Assembly: GCA_015978205.1 (NCBI GenBank)
Contig: JADWMM010000001.1
Location: forward strand, 199,712-263,711
Length of the DNA stretch: 64,000 nt
Direction: 5' to 3'
Source: Alkaliphilus sp. NP8
GTDB lineage: Bacteria; Bacillota; Clostridia; Peptostreptococcales; Natronincolaceae
Shown here: positions 49,548-59,168 of the stretch, one piece after another
How positions within the stretch are numbered: the stretch's first letter is position 1
Layout of the letters: the number at the start of each line of letters is the position of its first letter
Notes under the pieces: model-generated
Databases searched by the model: none
The model's input: the letters and a program-made list of their open reading frames with translations, nothing else
What the model was told of the DNA's origin: nothing
Position numbers and translations under genes: made by a program

Positions 49548-51977
49548 CTAAATATTATTTTTCGTGTTTTTTAATAAATACTCCATTTTTTCTACATTTA
49601 ATGGTTGGCTAAATAAATAACCTTGTCCCAACTGACATCCTAAGTTTTTTAAATATAACAATTGTTCATTAGTTTCTATTCCTTCAGCTACTACTAATAA
49701 ATTTAAACTTTTAGCCATTGCAATAATTGACTTTACTAAGTTTTGTCTTTTAAAAACACTTACTAAATCGTCCACAAAAATTTTATCTATTTTTAATTTA
49801 TCTAATTCAAAAAGATCCAATTGACCAAGCGAAGAAAAACCTGTTCCAAAATCATCCATAGATATTTTAATTCCCTTAGCTTTTAATTGTTTTAAGTTTT
49901 TAATTATTTTTGATATTTGTCCTGAAGATACACTCTCTGTTATTTCTAATTCAATATTACTAAAATCAACATTATTTCTTTTTAATATATTTATTACTTT
50001 ACTAGCAAATCCACTTCGTTCTAATTGTTTTACAGATATGTTTACAGCTATAGGAATTAGAGTATATCCCTTGTTTTTCCATAAGTTTATTTGTTTACAT
50101 ACTTCTTCTAAAACCCATTCTCCTATAGAAATAATTTGTCCTGTTTTTTCGGCTACAGGTATAAATTCTCCTGGAGAAACCCTGCCTAAAATAGAATTTT
50201 CCCACCTTAGTAAAGCTTCTGCTGCTACAATCTTTTGATTTTCTATATGAAATATAGGTTGGTAATAAATAGAAAGCTCTTTATTATATATTGCCCTTAC
50301 TAAATAATTAGATATAAAAAATTTCTGCTCAATTTCTTGAGACATCTCTTTTGAATAAAAGCAAAAACTTTCATTCACTTTATGTTTTGACTTATACATT
50401 GCTATATTAGCATATCTTACTAAAGTTTCCGCTTTATTTGCATCTTGAGGAAACCTACTTATTCCAATATTAACTTTTAAATGTAATGTTGTATTTTTTA
50501 TATTATAAGGTTGAGTTATTTTATATAATAAATCTTTAATAAGACTCTCAACATCTTCTATATTATCTTTATTATATAAAATTGCAAAATCATCTCCACC
50601 AAATCTTGATAATAAGCAGTCATCAGCGACTAATAAAGATATTCTTTTAGAAATTTCAATTAGTAACTTATCTCCAATAAGATGTCCTAATGAATCATTT
50701 ATTTCTTTAAATCCTTCTATATCCATAATAATAACAGAAAACCTGTTAGTAGAAATTTTATTGCTTTCTTCTTCATACTCCATAATACATCTATCTGTTA
50801 TTTCTAAAAAATAATTTCTGTTATACAATTGAGTTAATACATCTTTTTGTTGAAGTTCTAAAAATCTTCTATCAATTTTCTTTTTTTCAGATAAATCCTT
50901 AAAAATAGCTACGTAATGTGTTATTTTACCATAATTATTTTTTATACTTTGAACAGTTATCCATTCAGAATGTATACTTCCTTTTTTATCTCTTATCCAT
51001 ATTTCTCCGCTCCATCTTCCTTTGCTTAATAATTCATCCCATAATTCTTCATAAAATTTAGAATCATGAAAATCAGATTTTAATATATCAGTTGTTTTAT
51101 TATATACTTCTTCTAAAGAATAACCTGTTATTTCTATAAATGCATTATTAATCCATTGTATATATCTTTTACTATTAATTATTAATACGCCTTCTGAATT
51201 ATTTTCAAGTGTTTTTTTAAACAAATGAAGTTGTCTTTCATTAGACTTTTTCCTAGAAATATCTATATATATATCGTATACTCCAATTATTTCATTATTA
51301 TAAATAATTGGATAGTCCAACATTTCAACTTCTATTAATTTACCATCTTTTCTTTTTCTTAAACCTTCATGTTTTAATAATTCCCCACTGTATACTAATT
51401 CTATATTTCTATTTATATTATCTATATTTTCAGGTGATGAAACTAAGTCAGCAATAGACCTATCTTGTGCTTCTTTTAAAGAATACTGAAACATATTAGT
51501 AAAATTATGATTTATATTGACAACTCTATGTTCTTTGTCTAGAATAGCAACTGCATAAGGTGAGGCAAAAAACAATTCATCAAACATTAATTTATCTTTT
51601 TCATTATTGTTCATTACAATTACATAAGATATATTGTTTTTATTATATATTTTAGTCTCTGCTAAAAAAAGTTCTCCATTTTTTCGTTTATGTAACCATT
51701 GAAAAGATGCATATTCCTTATTATTGAGTATACTTTCAATAATTTCCTTGCCTTTAACTGTGGAAAGTCTACCATCTCTTTGCTTTTCAGGAGATAAATC
51801 GTATGGCTTTAATCCAACAATCTCTTCTTTTTTATCGTAGCCAAACATATCCACTGCTATCTTATTACAATCAATAATAAACGAATCTTTTAATACATAT
51901 AATGCGCAAGGGAGTATATCTTTTAATTCTTCAAAATCTAGCTTATAACTTTTTTTATTATCCATTAATATTCCCAC
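49548..51977 (-). CDS. PAS-PAS-PAS-GGDEF-EAL cyclic-di-GMP signalling protein
   Basis: 'SRFGGDDFAILY' (GGDEF site), 'VAAEALLRWEN' (EAL), repeated PAS domains. Confidence 0.94.
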   Translation of the reverse strand: MGILMDNKKSYKLDFEELKDILPCALYVLKDSFIIDCNKIAVDMFGYDKKEEIVGLKPYDLSPEKQRDGRLSTVKGKEIIESILNNKEYASFQWLHKRKNGELFLAETKIYNKNNISYVIVMNNNEKDKLMFDELFFASPYAVAILDKEHRVVNINHNFTNMFQYSLKEAQDRSIADLVSSPENIDNINRNIELVYSGELLKHEGLRKRKDGKLIEVEMLDYPIIYNNEIIGVYDIYIDISRKKSNERQLHLFKKTLENNSEGVLIINSKRYIQWINNAFIEITGYSLEEVYNKTTDILKSDFHDSKFYEELWDELLSKGRWSGEIWIRDKKGSIHSEWITVQSIKNNYGKITHYVAIFKDLSEKKKIDRRFLELQQKDVLTQLYNRNYFLEITDRCIMEYEEESNKISTNRFSVIIMDIEGFKEINDSLGHLIGDKLLIEISKRISLLVADDCLLSRFGGDDFAILYNKDNIEDVESLIKDLLYKITQPYNIKNTTLHLKVNIGISRFPQDANKAETLVRYANIAMYKSKHKVNESFCFYSKEMSQEIEQKFFISNYLVRAIYNKELSIYYQPIFHIENQKIVAAEALLRWENSILGRVSPGEFIPVAEKTGQIISIGEWVLEEVCKQINLWKNKGYTLIPIAVNISVKQLERSGFASKVINILKRNNVDFSNIELEITESVSSGQISKIIKNLKQLKAKGIKISMDDFGTGFSSLGQLDLFELDKLKIDKIFVDDLVSVFKRQNLVKSIIAMAKSLNLLVVAEGIETNEQLLYLKNLGCQLGQGYLFSQPLNVEKMEYLLKNTKNNI

Positions 51978-52274
51978 TCCCTACTTTTATTTGAGTGCTT
52001 TATTATATTTCGTTTTTATATTAAAAAAAATATTTTGTCAATTCGATTATACCATTATTATCCTTTTGACACAATTACACATACTTTGTTTTTAAAAGAC
52101 AAATATATATAATAAACCTTAGTATTTTAACTCTAAATTTACATTCTTATATAAATAAAGCCTTAGTACCAATAAAATAAAAACCATGGATAATTCAGTA
52201 TAAAACTGATATTTACCCATGATTTTAGATTGTTCATTTTAAATTAAGTTAATTTATATTTCCTCGGCAATAGC

Positions 52275-54104
52275 CTACTCTACTGTAACTGATTTCGCTA
52301 AATTTCTTGGCTTATCTACATCGCAGCCTCGCTTTACAGCTACATGATACGATAATAATTGTAATGGAATAATAGCTAAAGGAGCTATTACATCATCTGC
52401 TGCATCTGGTACATATATAACTTCATCTGCTGACTTTTCTACAGAAGTATTTCCTTCCTTAGAAACAGCAATTATATATCCACCTCTTGCCTTTACTTCT
52501 CTCATATTGCTTATCATCTTATCGTATAAATGATCTTGTGTAGCTAATGATATAGTAGGTGTTCCTTCTTCTATTAATGCTAGAGTTCCATGCTTTAATT
52601 CACCTGCTGCCATAGCCTCTGAATGAATATAAGTTACTTCTTTTAACTTTAAAGATCCTTCTAATGCCATATTATAATCTATGCCTCTTCCAATAAAGAA
52701 AACATCTTCTTTTTCTGTCATTTTAGATGCGATTTCTTCTAGTTTAGAAGTATCTTTTAATATATATTCAACCTTTTCTGGAAGCGTTGAAAGTTCTTTT
52801 AAGATATTATTGTATTTTTCGTCACTTATATTATCTGTTAACTTTCCTAAATATAAGGCCATAATTATAAATGCAGCTACTTGAGTTGTGTATGCCTTTG
52901 TTGATGCAACTGCTATTTCTGGTCCAGCCCATGTATATAATATATCATCAGCTTCTCTAGCTATAGAGCTTCCAACTACATTACATACAGCTAATGTTCT
53001 CGCTCCTTTTTCTTTAGCAAGTCTTAATGCTGCTAAAGTATCCGCTGTTTCTCCAGACTGACTTACAACTATCATTAATGTCTTATCATCTATAAAAGGA
53101 TTGTTATATCTAAACTCAGATGCAACATCTGTTAATACTGGAATTTTAGCATACTTTTCTATTAAGCTTTTTCCTACGATTCCAGCATGATATGCTGTAC
53201 CACAAGCAACTATATATATCTTATTTATACCTTTTATATATTCTTCTGTAAGATCAATATCATCTAATCTAATATCATTATCCTTAGTTATTCTAGGTGA
53301 AATCGTATCTCTTAATGCTTTTGGCTGTTCAAATATTTCTTTTATCATAAAGTGGTCGTAACCACCTTTTTCTGCTTGGTCTATATCCCAAGTTATATTA
53401 TAAACTTCCTTTTCTACTTTATTACCTTCAAAGTCCATTATAGATACATGATCTTTCTTTAATACTGCCATTTCTCCATTTTCTAATAAATATATATTTC
53501 TGGTATAGTTTATAACTGCAGGTATATCTGATGCTATAAAGTTTTCTCCTTCTCCTACACCTATAATTAAAGGACTGTCTTTTCTTACTGCTATTAACTT
53601 GTCTGGATCATCTTTTGACACTATAGCAAGTGCAAATGCTCCTTCTAGTCTTGCTATGGTCTTTTTAACTGCATCTAGTAAATCTCCTTTATAATAATTA
53701 TCTATAAGGCAAGGAATAACTTCTGTATCTGTTTCTGATAAGAAATTATATCCTTTTTCTATAAGCTCATCTTTTAAATCATTAAAGTTTTCTATTATTC
53801 CATTATGAACTACAGCTATATTTTTAGATGAATTAAAATGAGGATGTGAGTTTCTATCAGATGGCTCTCCGTGAGTTGCCCATCTCGTATGTCCTATACC
53901 TATATTCCCATTTACCTTTATTTTTTTCGTGTTTTCTTCTAATACTGCTAATCTACCTTTACTTTTTCTAATATCTAGATTTTGATTATCATCTAATACA
54001 GCTATTCCTGCTGAATCGTAACCTCTATACTCTAATTTTTCTAATCCATTTACTAATACATCTATCGATTGTTTATTACCTATATATCCAACTATTCCAC
54101 ACAT
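52275..54104 (-). CDS. glmS: Glutamine--fructose-6-phosphate aminotransferase (isomerizing)
   Basis: 'MCGIVGYIGNKQSIDVLVNGLEKLEYRGYDSAGIAV', SIS domains, terminal 'DKPRNLAKSVTVE'. Confidence 0.98.
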   Translation of the reverse strand: MCGIVGYIGNKQSIDVLVNGLEKLEYRGYDSAGIAVLDDNQNLDIRKSKGRLAVLEENTKKIKVNGNIGIGHTRWATHGEPSDRNSHPHFNSSKNIAVVHNGIIENFNDLKDELIEKGYNFLSETDTEVIPCLIDNYYKGDLLDAVKKTIARLEGAFALAIVSKDDPDKLIAVRKDSPLIIGVGEGENFIASDIPAVINYTRNIYLLENGEMAVLKKDHVSIMDFEGNKVEKEVYNITWDIDQAEKGGYDHFMIKEIFEQPKALRDTISPRITKDNDIRLDDIDLTEEYIKGINKIYIVACGTAYHAGIVGKSLIEKYAKIPVLTDVASEFRYNNPFIDDKTLMIVVSQSGETADTLAALRLAKEKGARTLAVCNVVGSSIAREADDILYTWAGPEIAVASTKAYTTQVAAFIIMALYLGKLTDNISDEKYNNILKELSTLPEKVEYILKDTSKLEEIASKMTEKEDVFFIGRGIDYNMALEGSLKLKEVTYIHSEAMAAGELKHGTLALIEEGTPTISLATQDHLYDKMISNMREVKARGGYIIAVSKEGNTSVEKSADEVIYVPDAADDVIAPLAIIPLQLLSYHVAVKRGCDVDKPRNLAKSVTVE

Positions 54105-54269
54105 GTCTAATCTCCTTCCAATTCTTAAAAACTTAAAGAATTATATGGTTTTATTTTTTTCAAAATTCCTACTTTTATCCTGTAAACTTAATATAATAAA
54201 TTTACTTGTTTAAAACAACAAAATAAAGAATAGCAAAAATAAGCCTCTAGAAATATAAAAATATTTCAA

Positions 54270-54431
54270 CAGACCTTTTCACCTGAATCTCTTTGTTCCA
54301 TCAATTGCTTAATGGGTTTGTAGATCCGCTATCGGTGGTGAATAACACCGCAGGGCATCCGCCGAAATCTCGATTAACCCTGACCCTCGTCAACTCAGAT
54401 ATATATCCGTATCTATCTAAGTTCTGGCGCT
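54270..54431 (-). ncRNA. glmS ribozyme-riboswitch
   Basis: Minus strand agcgccagaacttagata...gagttgacgagggtcagggttaatcgagatttcggcggatgccctgcgg...caccga upstream of glmS; matches recalled glmS ribozyme core. Confidence 0.92.
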
Positions 54432-54639
54432 TTAAATTTAGTTTTTAGTAATATTTGTCATTACATCACTCCTTAATTAAATTTTTAATTAAACAATACA
54501 CTTTGAAATTTTAAGGTTTACTAAGTGTAAGTTTCAATACTTATTATATGATATAAAAATTAATTTGACACTCAATATTGAAACTTTCAAAGAGTATCAT
54601 CTCATTTTATCATAATTGTATAATTATAACAACAAACAT

Positions 54640-55197
54640 TTATTCCCTTAATTCGACATTAATATATAATCTTAGTGTTTCTGTTAAAATTAATTTTTCT
54701 ACTTTTAACCTATATTCTCTATCTTCTATTTTAAAAATTCTTTTGTCTATTACCTCTACAATTATATCTGGATCAATATTTTTTATTTGTTTTCCTAATA
54801 ACGAATTGTACTTTTGCTTAATATTCTTTTCAATATCTATTTTATCAATATCATCTATATTATCTATTTCGCCTTCAGATGTATTTTTAAGTGGCCCTTT
54901 ATTATTTTGTTCATTTGTAGTATTATCTTGTGTTTCATTAAAATTTAAATTGACTTCTATATCTTGAAGTATAAGATCTTGTGTATTAATAGATTCTTCT
55001 AACTTTTTAAGTCTTGCATCTTTATCCTCTATTGTAGTTTCTAGATACGTTATCCTTTTATATTGGTTATCTAACCTATAACTAACTATAACAGCTAAAA
55101 CAGATGCACCTACTAATGTTCCACATATTATACCTGTTATAAAAGATATTAAAAATTTTAAGGTTCCTTTTCTTAATTTCCCCATATATCCCCACAC
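54640..55197 (-). CDS. Membrane-anchored coiled-coil protein (YtrI-like position next to ytrH)
   Basis: N-terminal TM and coiled coil 'YKRITYLETTIEDKDARLKKLEESIN'; overlaps ytrH. Confidence 0.55.
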   Translation of the reverse strand: MWGYMGKLRKGTLKFLISFITGIICGTLVGASVLAVIVSYRLDNQYKRITYLETTIEDKDARLKKLEESINTQDLILQDIEVNLNFNETQDNTTNEQNNKGPLKNTSEGEIDNIDDIDKIDIEKNIKQKYNSLLGKQIKNIDPDIIVEVIDKRIFKIEDREYRLKVEKLILTETLRLYINVELRE

Positions 55198-55523
55198 CTT
55201 TGTATAAGCTTAATCAAAGTATATCCTGCATTTGCTCCTAAAAGGGCTGCAAAAATATATATTATCTGCTTTAGAATAGTTTTTATTTCACCTTCAAACA
55301 AACCTTTATCTATTACTTCAAAAGAAGAAAATGTACCTCCAAGTGCAATAGCCATAGCCCATACCTTAATAGAACTAGATAAGTTAATCATTGATCTAAG
55401 AGGTGGATGCCCTGTTATTATGGCTCCTATTCCTGAAAAAATACTTGCTCCTATGACTACTCCAAAAGAAATACAAAAATTTTGAATAAAGCTTGTAAGA
55501 AAATTAGACAATAATATCACCAT
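55173..55523 (-). CDS. ytrH: YtrH-family sporulation protein
   Basis: 'FCISFGVVIGASIFSGIGAIITGHPPLRSMINLSSSIKVWAMAIALGGTFSSFEVIDKGLFEG'. Confidence 0.9.
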   Translation of the reverse strand: MVILLSNFLTSFIQNFCISFGVVIGASIFSGIGAIITGHPPLRSMINLSSSIKVWAMAIALGGTFSSFEVIDKGLFEGEIKTILKQIIYIFAALLGANAGYTLIKLIQRCGDIWGN

Positions 55524-55571
55524 ACCTTTTAATAATCCTTTTTTAAAAGATATGATATTTATGATTTATTT

Positions 55572-56303
55572 ATGTTTACTAAAATTTACTTATTGACCGC
55601 ATGGTCTGTTTTATATATAATAAAATACAGACTTGGTAGTCTGTATTTTATTAAAAAGGAGAGGATTACTATAAAAAGGGAAGGAAAAAATATTAAAAGC
55701 AAAAATAAAATTCTTGAAGCCGCATTAAATGAATTTGGACAAAAAGGTTATAATAACGCTTCAATAAATAGTATTTGTAGTGATAACAACATATCAAAGG
55801 GACTTATTTATCATTATTTTAAAAGTAAAGATGAGCTTTTTCTTTTATGTGTAAAAGAATGCTTTGAAACATTAAGTGATTACCTGCAAAAAAATGTTGT
55901 ATTTTATAATGACAATGTTGAAAAAAGCATACAAAATTATTTTATGACCCGACATAAATTCTTCAGTGAAAATAAAGAATTTAGACAAATCTTTTACGAT
56001 ACAACTTTGCAGACTCCTAAACATTTTAAAAAACAAATTTATGACTTAAAAAGAAATTTAGATTCTGTAAATCAAAGCTTTTTAGAAAAAATCTTTAATC
56101 AATTAAGTCTTAGAGAAAGCATTTCCATTGATAATGCAATGGAGTATTTTGCTACATTCCAAGAGTTTTTCAATAGCTATTTTCAAAAGAAACAATCTGA
56201 AAATAACAATTCTTTAGATGTAATGGAAACCCGTGAAACACAATACCATAAAATACTTGACATTATGCTTTATGGCATCGCAAAACAGGAGGATAAACGA
56301 TGA
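55572..56303 (+). CDS. TetR/AcrR-family transcriptional regulator
   Basis: 'ILEAALNEFGQKGYNNASINSICSDNNISKGLIYHYFKSKDELFLLCV'; true start likely downstream of the ORF-track start (cf. 'MKREGKNIKSKNKILEA' region). Confidence 0.92.
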   Translation: MFTKIYLLTAWSVLYIIKYRLGSLYFIKKERITIKREGKNIKSKNKILEAALNEFGQKGYNNASINSICSDNNISKGLIYHYFKSKDELFLLCVKECFETLSDYLQKNVVFYNDNVEKSIQNYFMTRHKFFSENKEFRQIFYDTTLQTPKHFKKQIYDLKRNLDSVNQSFLEKIFNQLSLRESISIDNAMEYFATFQEFFNSYFQKKQSENNNSLDVMETRETQYHKILDIMLYGIAKQEDKR

Positions 56304-57541
56304 TTACACTTAACATTTTAAAATTAATAATTACTATAATAATTGCATTTATAGGCGGTAAGCTTATGAAATTGATTAAAATGCCTTCAATACTAGGGTG
56401 GTTAATTACTGGTATGATTCTTGGCCCTCACGCTCTTAATTTTCTTGATAGCTCTATAATGCAACAAAGTTGGTATCATAGTATAGTACAAATATTAGAA
56501 TGCTCTGTTGGACTCATGATAGGTACAGAACTAGTATGGAAAAAGATTAGCAAGTTTGGAAAACAAATCTTTGTTACAACACTTACTCAATCTTTAATGA
56601 CCTTCTTAGTTGTGTCTGCAGCATTTGCAGTAGTATTTTATAAAATGGATATCTCGTTATATTTAGCTTTTATTTTTGGAGGCATTGCCTTGGCCACTGC
56701 TCCAGCACCTGCGTTATCAATTGTCAGTGAATATAAAACAGATGGCCCAGTAACAAAAACATTGATTCCGATGGCAGCTCTTGATGATATAATAGGAGTT
56801 ATAGTATTTTTCTCCGTAGTTGGTACTGTTGCAGCTAATATATCCGCAGAAAAACTACCATTATATATGATATTATTGGTTGTTTTTTTACCGATTATTA
56901 TCGGTATTGTAGTAGGACTTCCATCAGGATTAATTTTAAAAAAGGAAAGACCACCAGTTATAACATCATTACTTTTATTTAGTATGATACTTGTGGCTTC
57001 TGGTATAGGTTTCTTTTTAAACTATATTGTTTTTCCAAAGCCTGCCTTAAACTTTATGTTAATTGGTATGGCATTCTCCGCTACATTTGCTAATATTGTT
57101 TCAGAAGAACGATTAAAAAGTATTATGAGCTCATTTAATCCTATATTAGGCTTTAGCCTTGTTGTTGTTATTTTAAATCTTGGTGCTCCTTTAGATTATA
57201 ATTTAATATTAGATGCAGGAATATTCACTTTGATTTATATATTATTTAGAGCCGCTGGTAAGATTGGGGGAACATATTTAGGTGGGGTCATAACTCAGTC
57301 ATCTCCAACAGTAAAGAAATATTTAGGACTTACACTACTTCCACATTCAGGTGTATCCCTTGTATTTACTGGCATTGCCGTTTCGATTTTAAGTACACCA
57401 GCACCAGAGTATGCAAAAATTATTCAGGGAACAATTGCGGCAGCAGCAGTTATTAATGAAATCATTGCCGTTATCCTTTCCAAACAAGCATTCAAATGGG
57501 CAGGTGAATTTCATAAATCTCCAAAACATAGTATGGAGTAA
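56300..57541 (+). CDS. Cation:proton antiporter (CPA family)
   Basis: Polytopic; 'GWLITGMILGPHALNFL', 'ALATAPAPALSIVSEYKTDGPVTKTLIPMAALDDIIGVI'. Confidence 0.88.
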   Translation: MITLNILKLIITIIIAFIGGKLMKLIKMPSILGWLITGMILGPHALNFLDSSIMQQSWYHSIVQILECSVGLMIGTELVWKKISKFGKQIFVTTLTQSLMTFLVVSAAFAVVFYKMDISLYLAFIFGGIALATAPAPALSIVSEYKTDGPVTKTLIPMAALDDIIGVIVFFSVVGTVAANISAEKLPLYMILLVVFLPIIIGIVVGLPSGLILKKERPPVITSLLLFSMILVASGIGFFLNYIVFPKPALNFMLIGMAFSATFANIVSEERLKSIMSSFNPILGFSLVVVILNLGAPLDYNLILDAGIFTLIYILFRAAGKIGGTYLGGVITQSSPTVKKYLGLTLLPHSGVSLVFTGIAVSILSTPAPEYAKIIQGTIAAAAVINEIIAVILSKQAFKWAGEFHKSPKHSME

Positions 57542-57566
57542 CACAAAACTTTATTAAATAAAGAAT

Positions 57567-57613
57567 CAGGAGAAGTCATATAATAAATTTATTATGTGAC
57601 TTCTCCTATTTTT
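57567..57613 (+). terminator. Terminator after antiporter gene
   Basis: caggagaagtcatataataaatttattatgtgacttctcctatttttt. Confidence 0.8.
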
Positions 57614-57770
57614 TAAGAACTTTATTTTCTATAATAGATTTTTATTTTTGATAATAAAAATTGTCTTGCGTTATATATAGTTGTGTTATTATGTTGTATC
57701 AATCTTTATTTAATTCCATCAATATTTATTATATTTATACAGCTGTTTCTATTATAAAACCAGTTAATTT

Positions 57771-58100
57771 TTACCCTAATTTATCTCCCTTTTTAACTGG
57801 TTTTGTTGGTCCTATTAAAACCACACCTTCGTCTGCATAAACACCTAACACTAAAATCTCTGACATAAAGTCCGCAATCTGTCTAGGCGGGAAATTAACA
57901 ACTGCCAAAACTTGTTTTCCTACAAGGTCTTTCATGTCATGACATTCAGTTATTTGGGCACTAGACTTTTTTATTCCTATTTCTTCTCCTAAGTCAACCC
58001 ATAGTTTATATGCAGGTTTTCTTGCCTTTTCAAAGTCTTCTACTTTTATAACTTCTCCTACTCGAATATCTAACTTTAAAAAATCATCAAAGGTAGCCAT
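57771..58100 (-). CDS. csaA: CsaA-type tRNA-binding domain protein
   Basis: 'FLKLDIRVGEVIKVEDFEKARKPAYKLWVDLGEEIGIKKSSAQIT'. Confidence 0.93.
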   Translation of the reverse strand: MATFDDFLKLDIRVGEVIKVEDFEKARKPAYKLWVDLGEEIGIKKSSAQITECHDMKDLVGKQVLAVVNFPPRQIADFMSEILVLGVYADEGVVLIGPTKPVKKGDKLG

Positions 58101-58102
58101 GT

Positions 58103-58702
58103 TTAAATCTCCCTTCTACCCTCTAAAGCTTTTGTTAATGTAACTTCGTCTGCATATTCTAAATCTCCACCTACAGGTACACCATGAGCAATTCTAGATA
58201 CTTTAATCCCCATTGGTTTTAAAAGCTTAGATATGTACATTGCAGTAGCTTCACCTTCAATATTAGGGTTTGTAGCAATTATTACTTCTTCTATATCTTC
58301 TTCCTTTAAACGTGATAGTAATTCTTTAATTTTTATATCTTCTGGACCTACCCCTTCTAATGGAGATATAGCTCCATGTAAAACATGATAATAGCCTTTA
58401 AATTCCTTAGTTCTTTCCATAGCTATTACATCTCTAGGATCTTCAACAACACAAATTGTTGAAGAGTTTCTTCTTTTATCGCTACAAATATCACATGTCT
58501 CTTTATCAGTTAAGTTAGAACATATATTACAGTATTTAACACTTTCCTTAGCCTTTACAATTGCATCTGCTAAACTATGAGCATCATTTTTAGGTAAGTT
58601 AATAACATGAAAAGCTAATCTTTGCGCCGTTTTTCTTCCTATGCCTGGAAGCTTAGTAAATTCTTCAATTAACTTTGCAATAGATGCTGAATAGTAGTTC
58701 AT
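58103..58702 (-). CDS. recR: Recombination mediator RecR
   Basis: '[18 protein letters not shown]', Zn finger '[16 protein letters not shown]', Toprim. Confidence 0.98.
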   Translation of the reverse strand: MNYYSASIAKLIEEFTKLPGIGRKTAQRLAFHVINLPKNDAHSLADAIVKAKESVKYCNICSNLTDKETCDICSDKRRNSSTICVVEDPRDVIAMERTKEFKGYYHVLHGAISPLEGVGPEDIKIKELLSRLKEEDIEEVIIATNPNIEGEATAMYISKLLKPMGIKVSRIAHGVPVGGDLEYADEVTLTKALEGRREI

Positions 58703-58704
58703 AA

Positions 58705-59049
58705 TTAGAATAACCCAGGCATATTTAGATTACCTGTAATTTTACCCATTTCAGAAGCCATCATATCCTCTGCAGAACGAATAGCTTCATTAACAGCTGC
58801 TGTAATTAAGTCTTCTAACATTTCAATATCATCTGGATCTACTACTTCTGGTTTAATTTCCATTCCTACTATTTCTTTTTTACCTGTTATTTTAACAGTA
58901 ATAGCTCCTCCACCAGCAGTTGTTTCAAGAACTTTCTTTTCTAACTCAGACTGTGTTTCCTCCATCTGCTTCTGCATTTTTTGTACCTGTTTCATCATAT
59001 TATTCATATTGCCTCCGCCCATTCCACCTGGCATACGTCTTTTAGCCAT
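58705..59049 (-). CDS. ybaB: YbaB/EbfC nucleoid-associated protein
   Basis: '[45 protein letters not shown]'. Confidence 0.96.
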   Translation of the reverse strand: MAKRRMPGGMGGGNMNNMMKQVQKMQKQMEETQSELEKKVLETTAGGGAITVKITGKKEIVGMEIKPEVVDPDDIEMLEDLITAAVNEAIRSAEDMMASEMGKITGNLNMPGLF

Positions 59050-59168
59050 AAAAAATTCCTCCTCTTATTTTAATAATTTTCTTATTATCTAATTTAATAT
59101 ATCTATACTTTATATAAAATTTATATAAAGTAAGTTTTATATATTATATCATAATTATTGTAAATATA

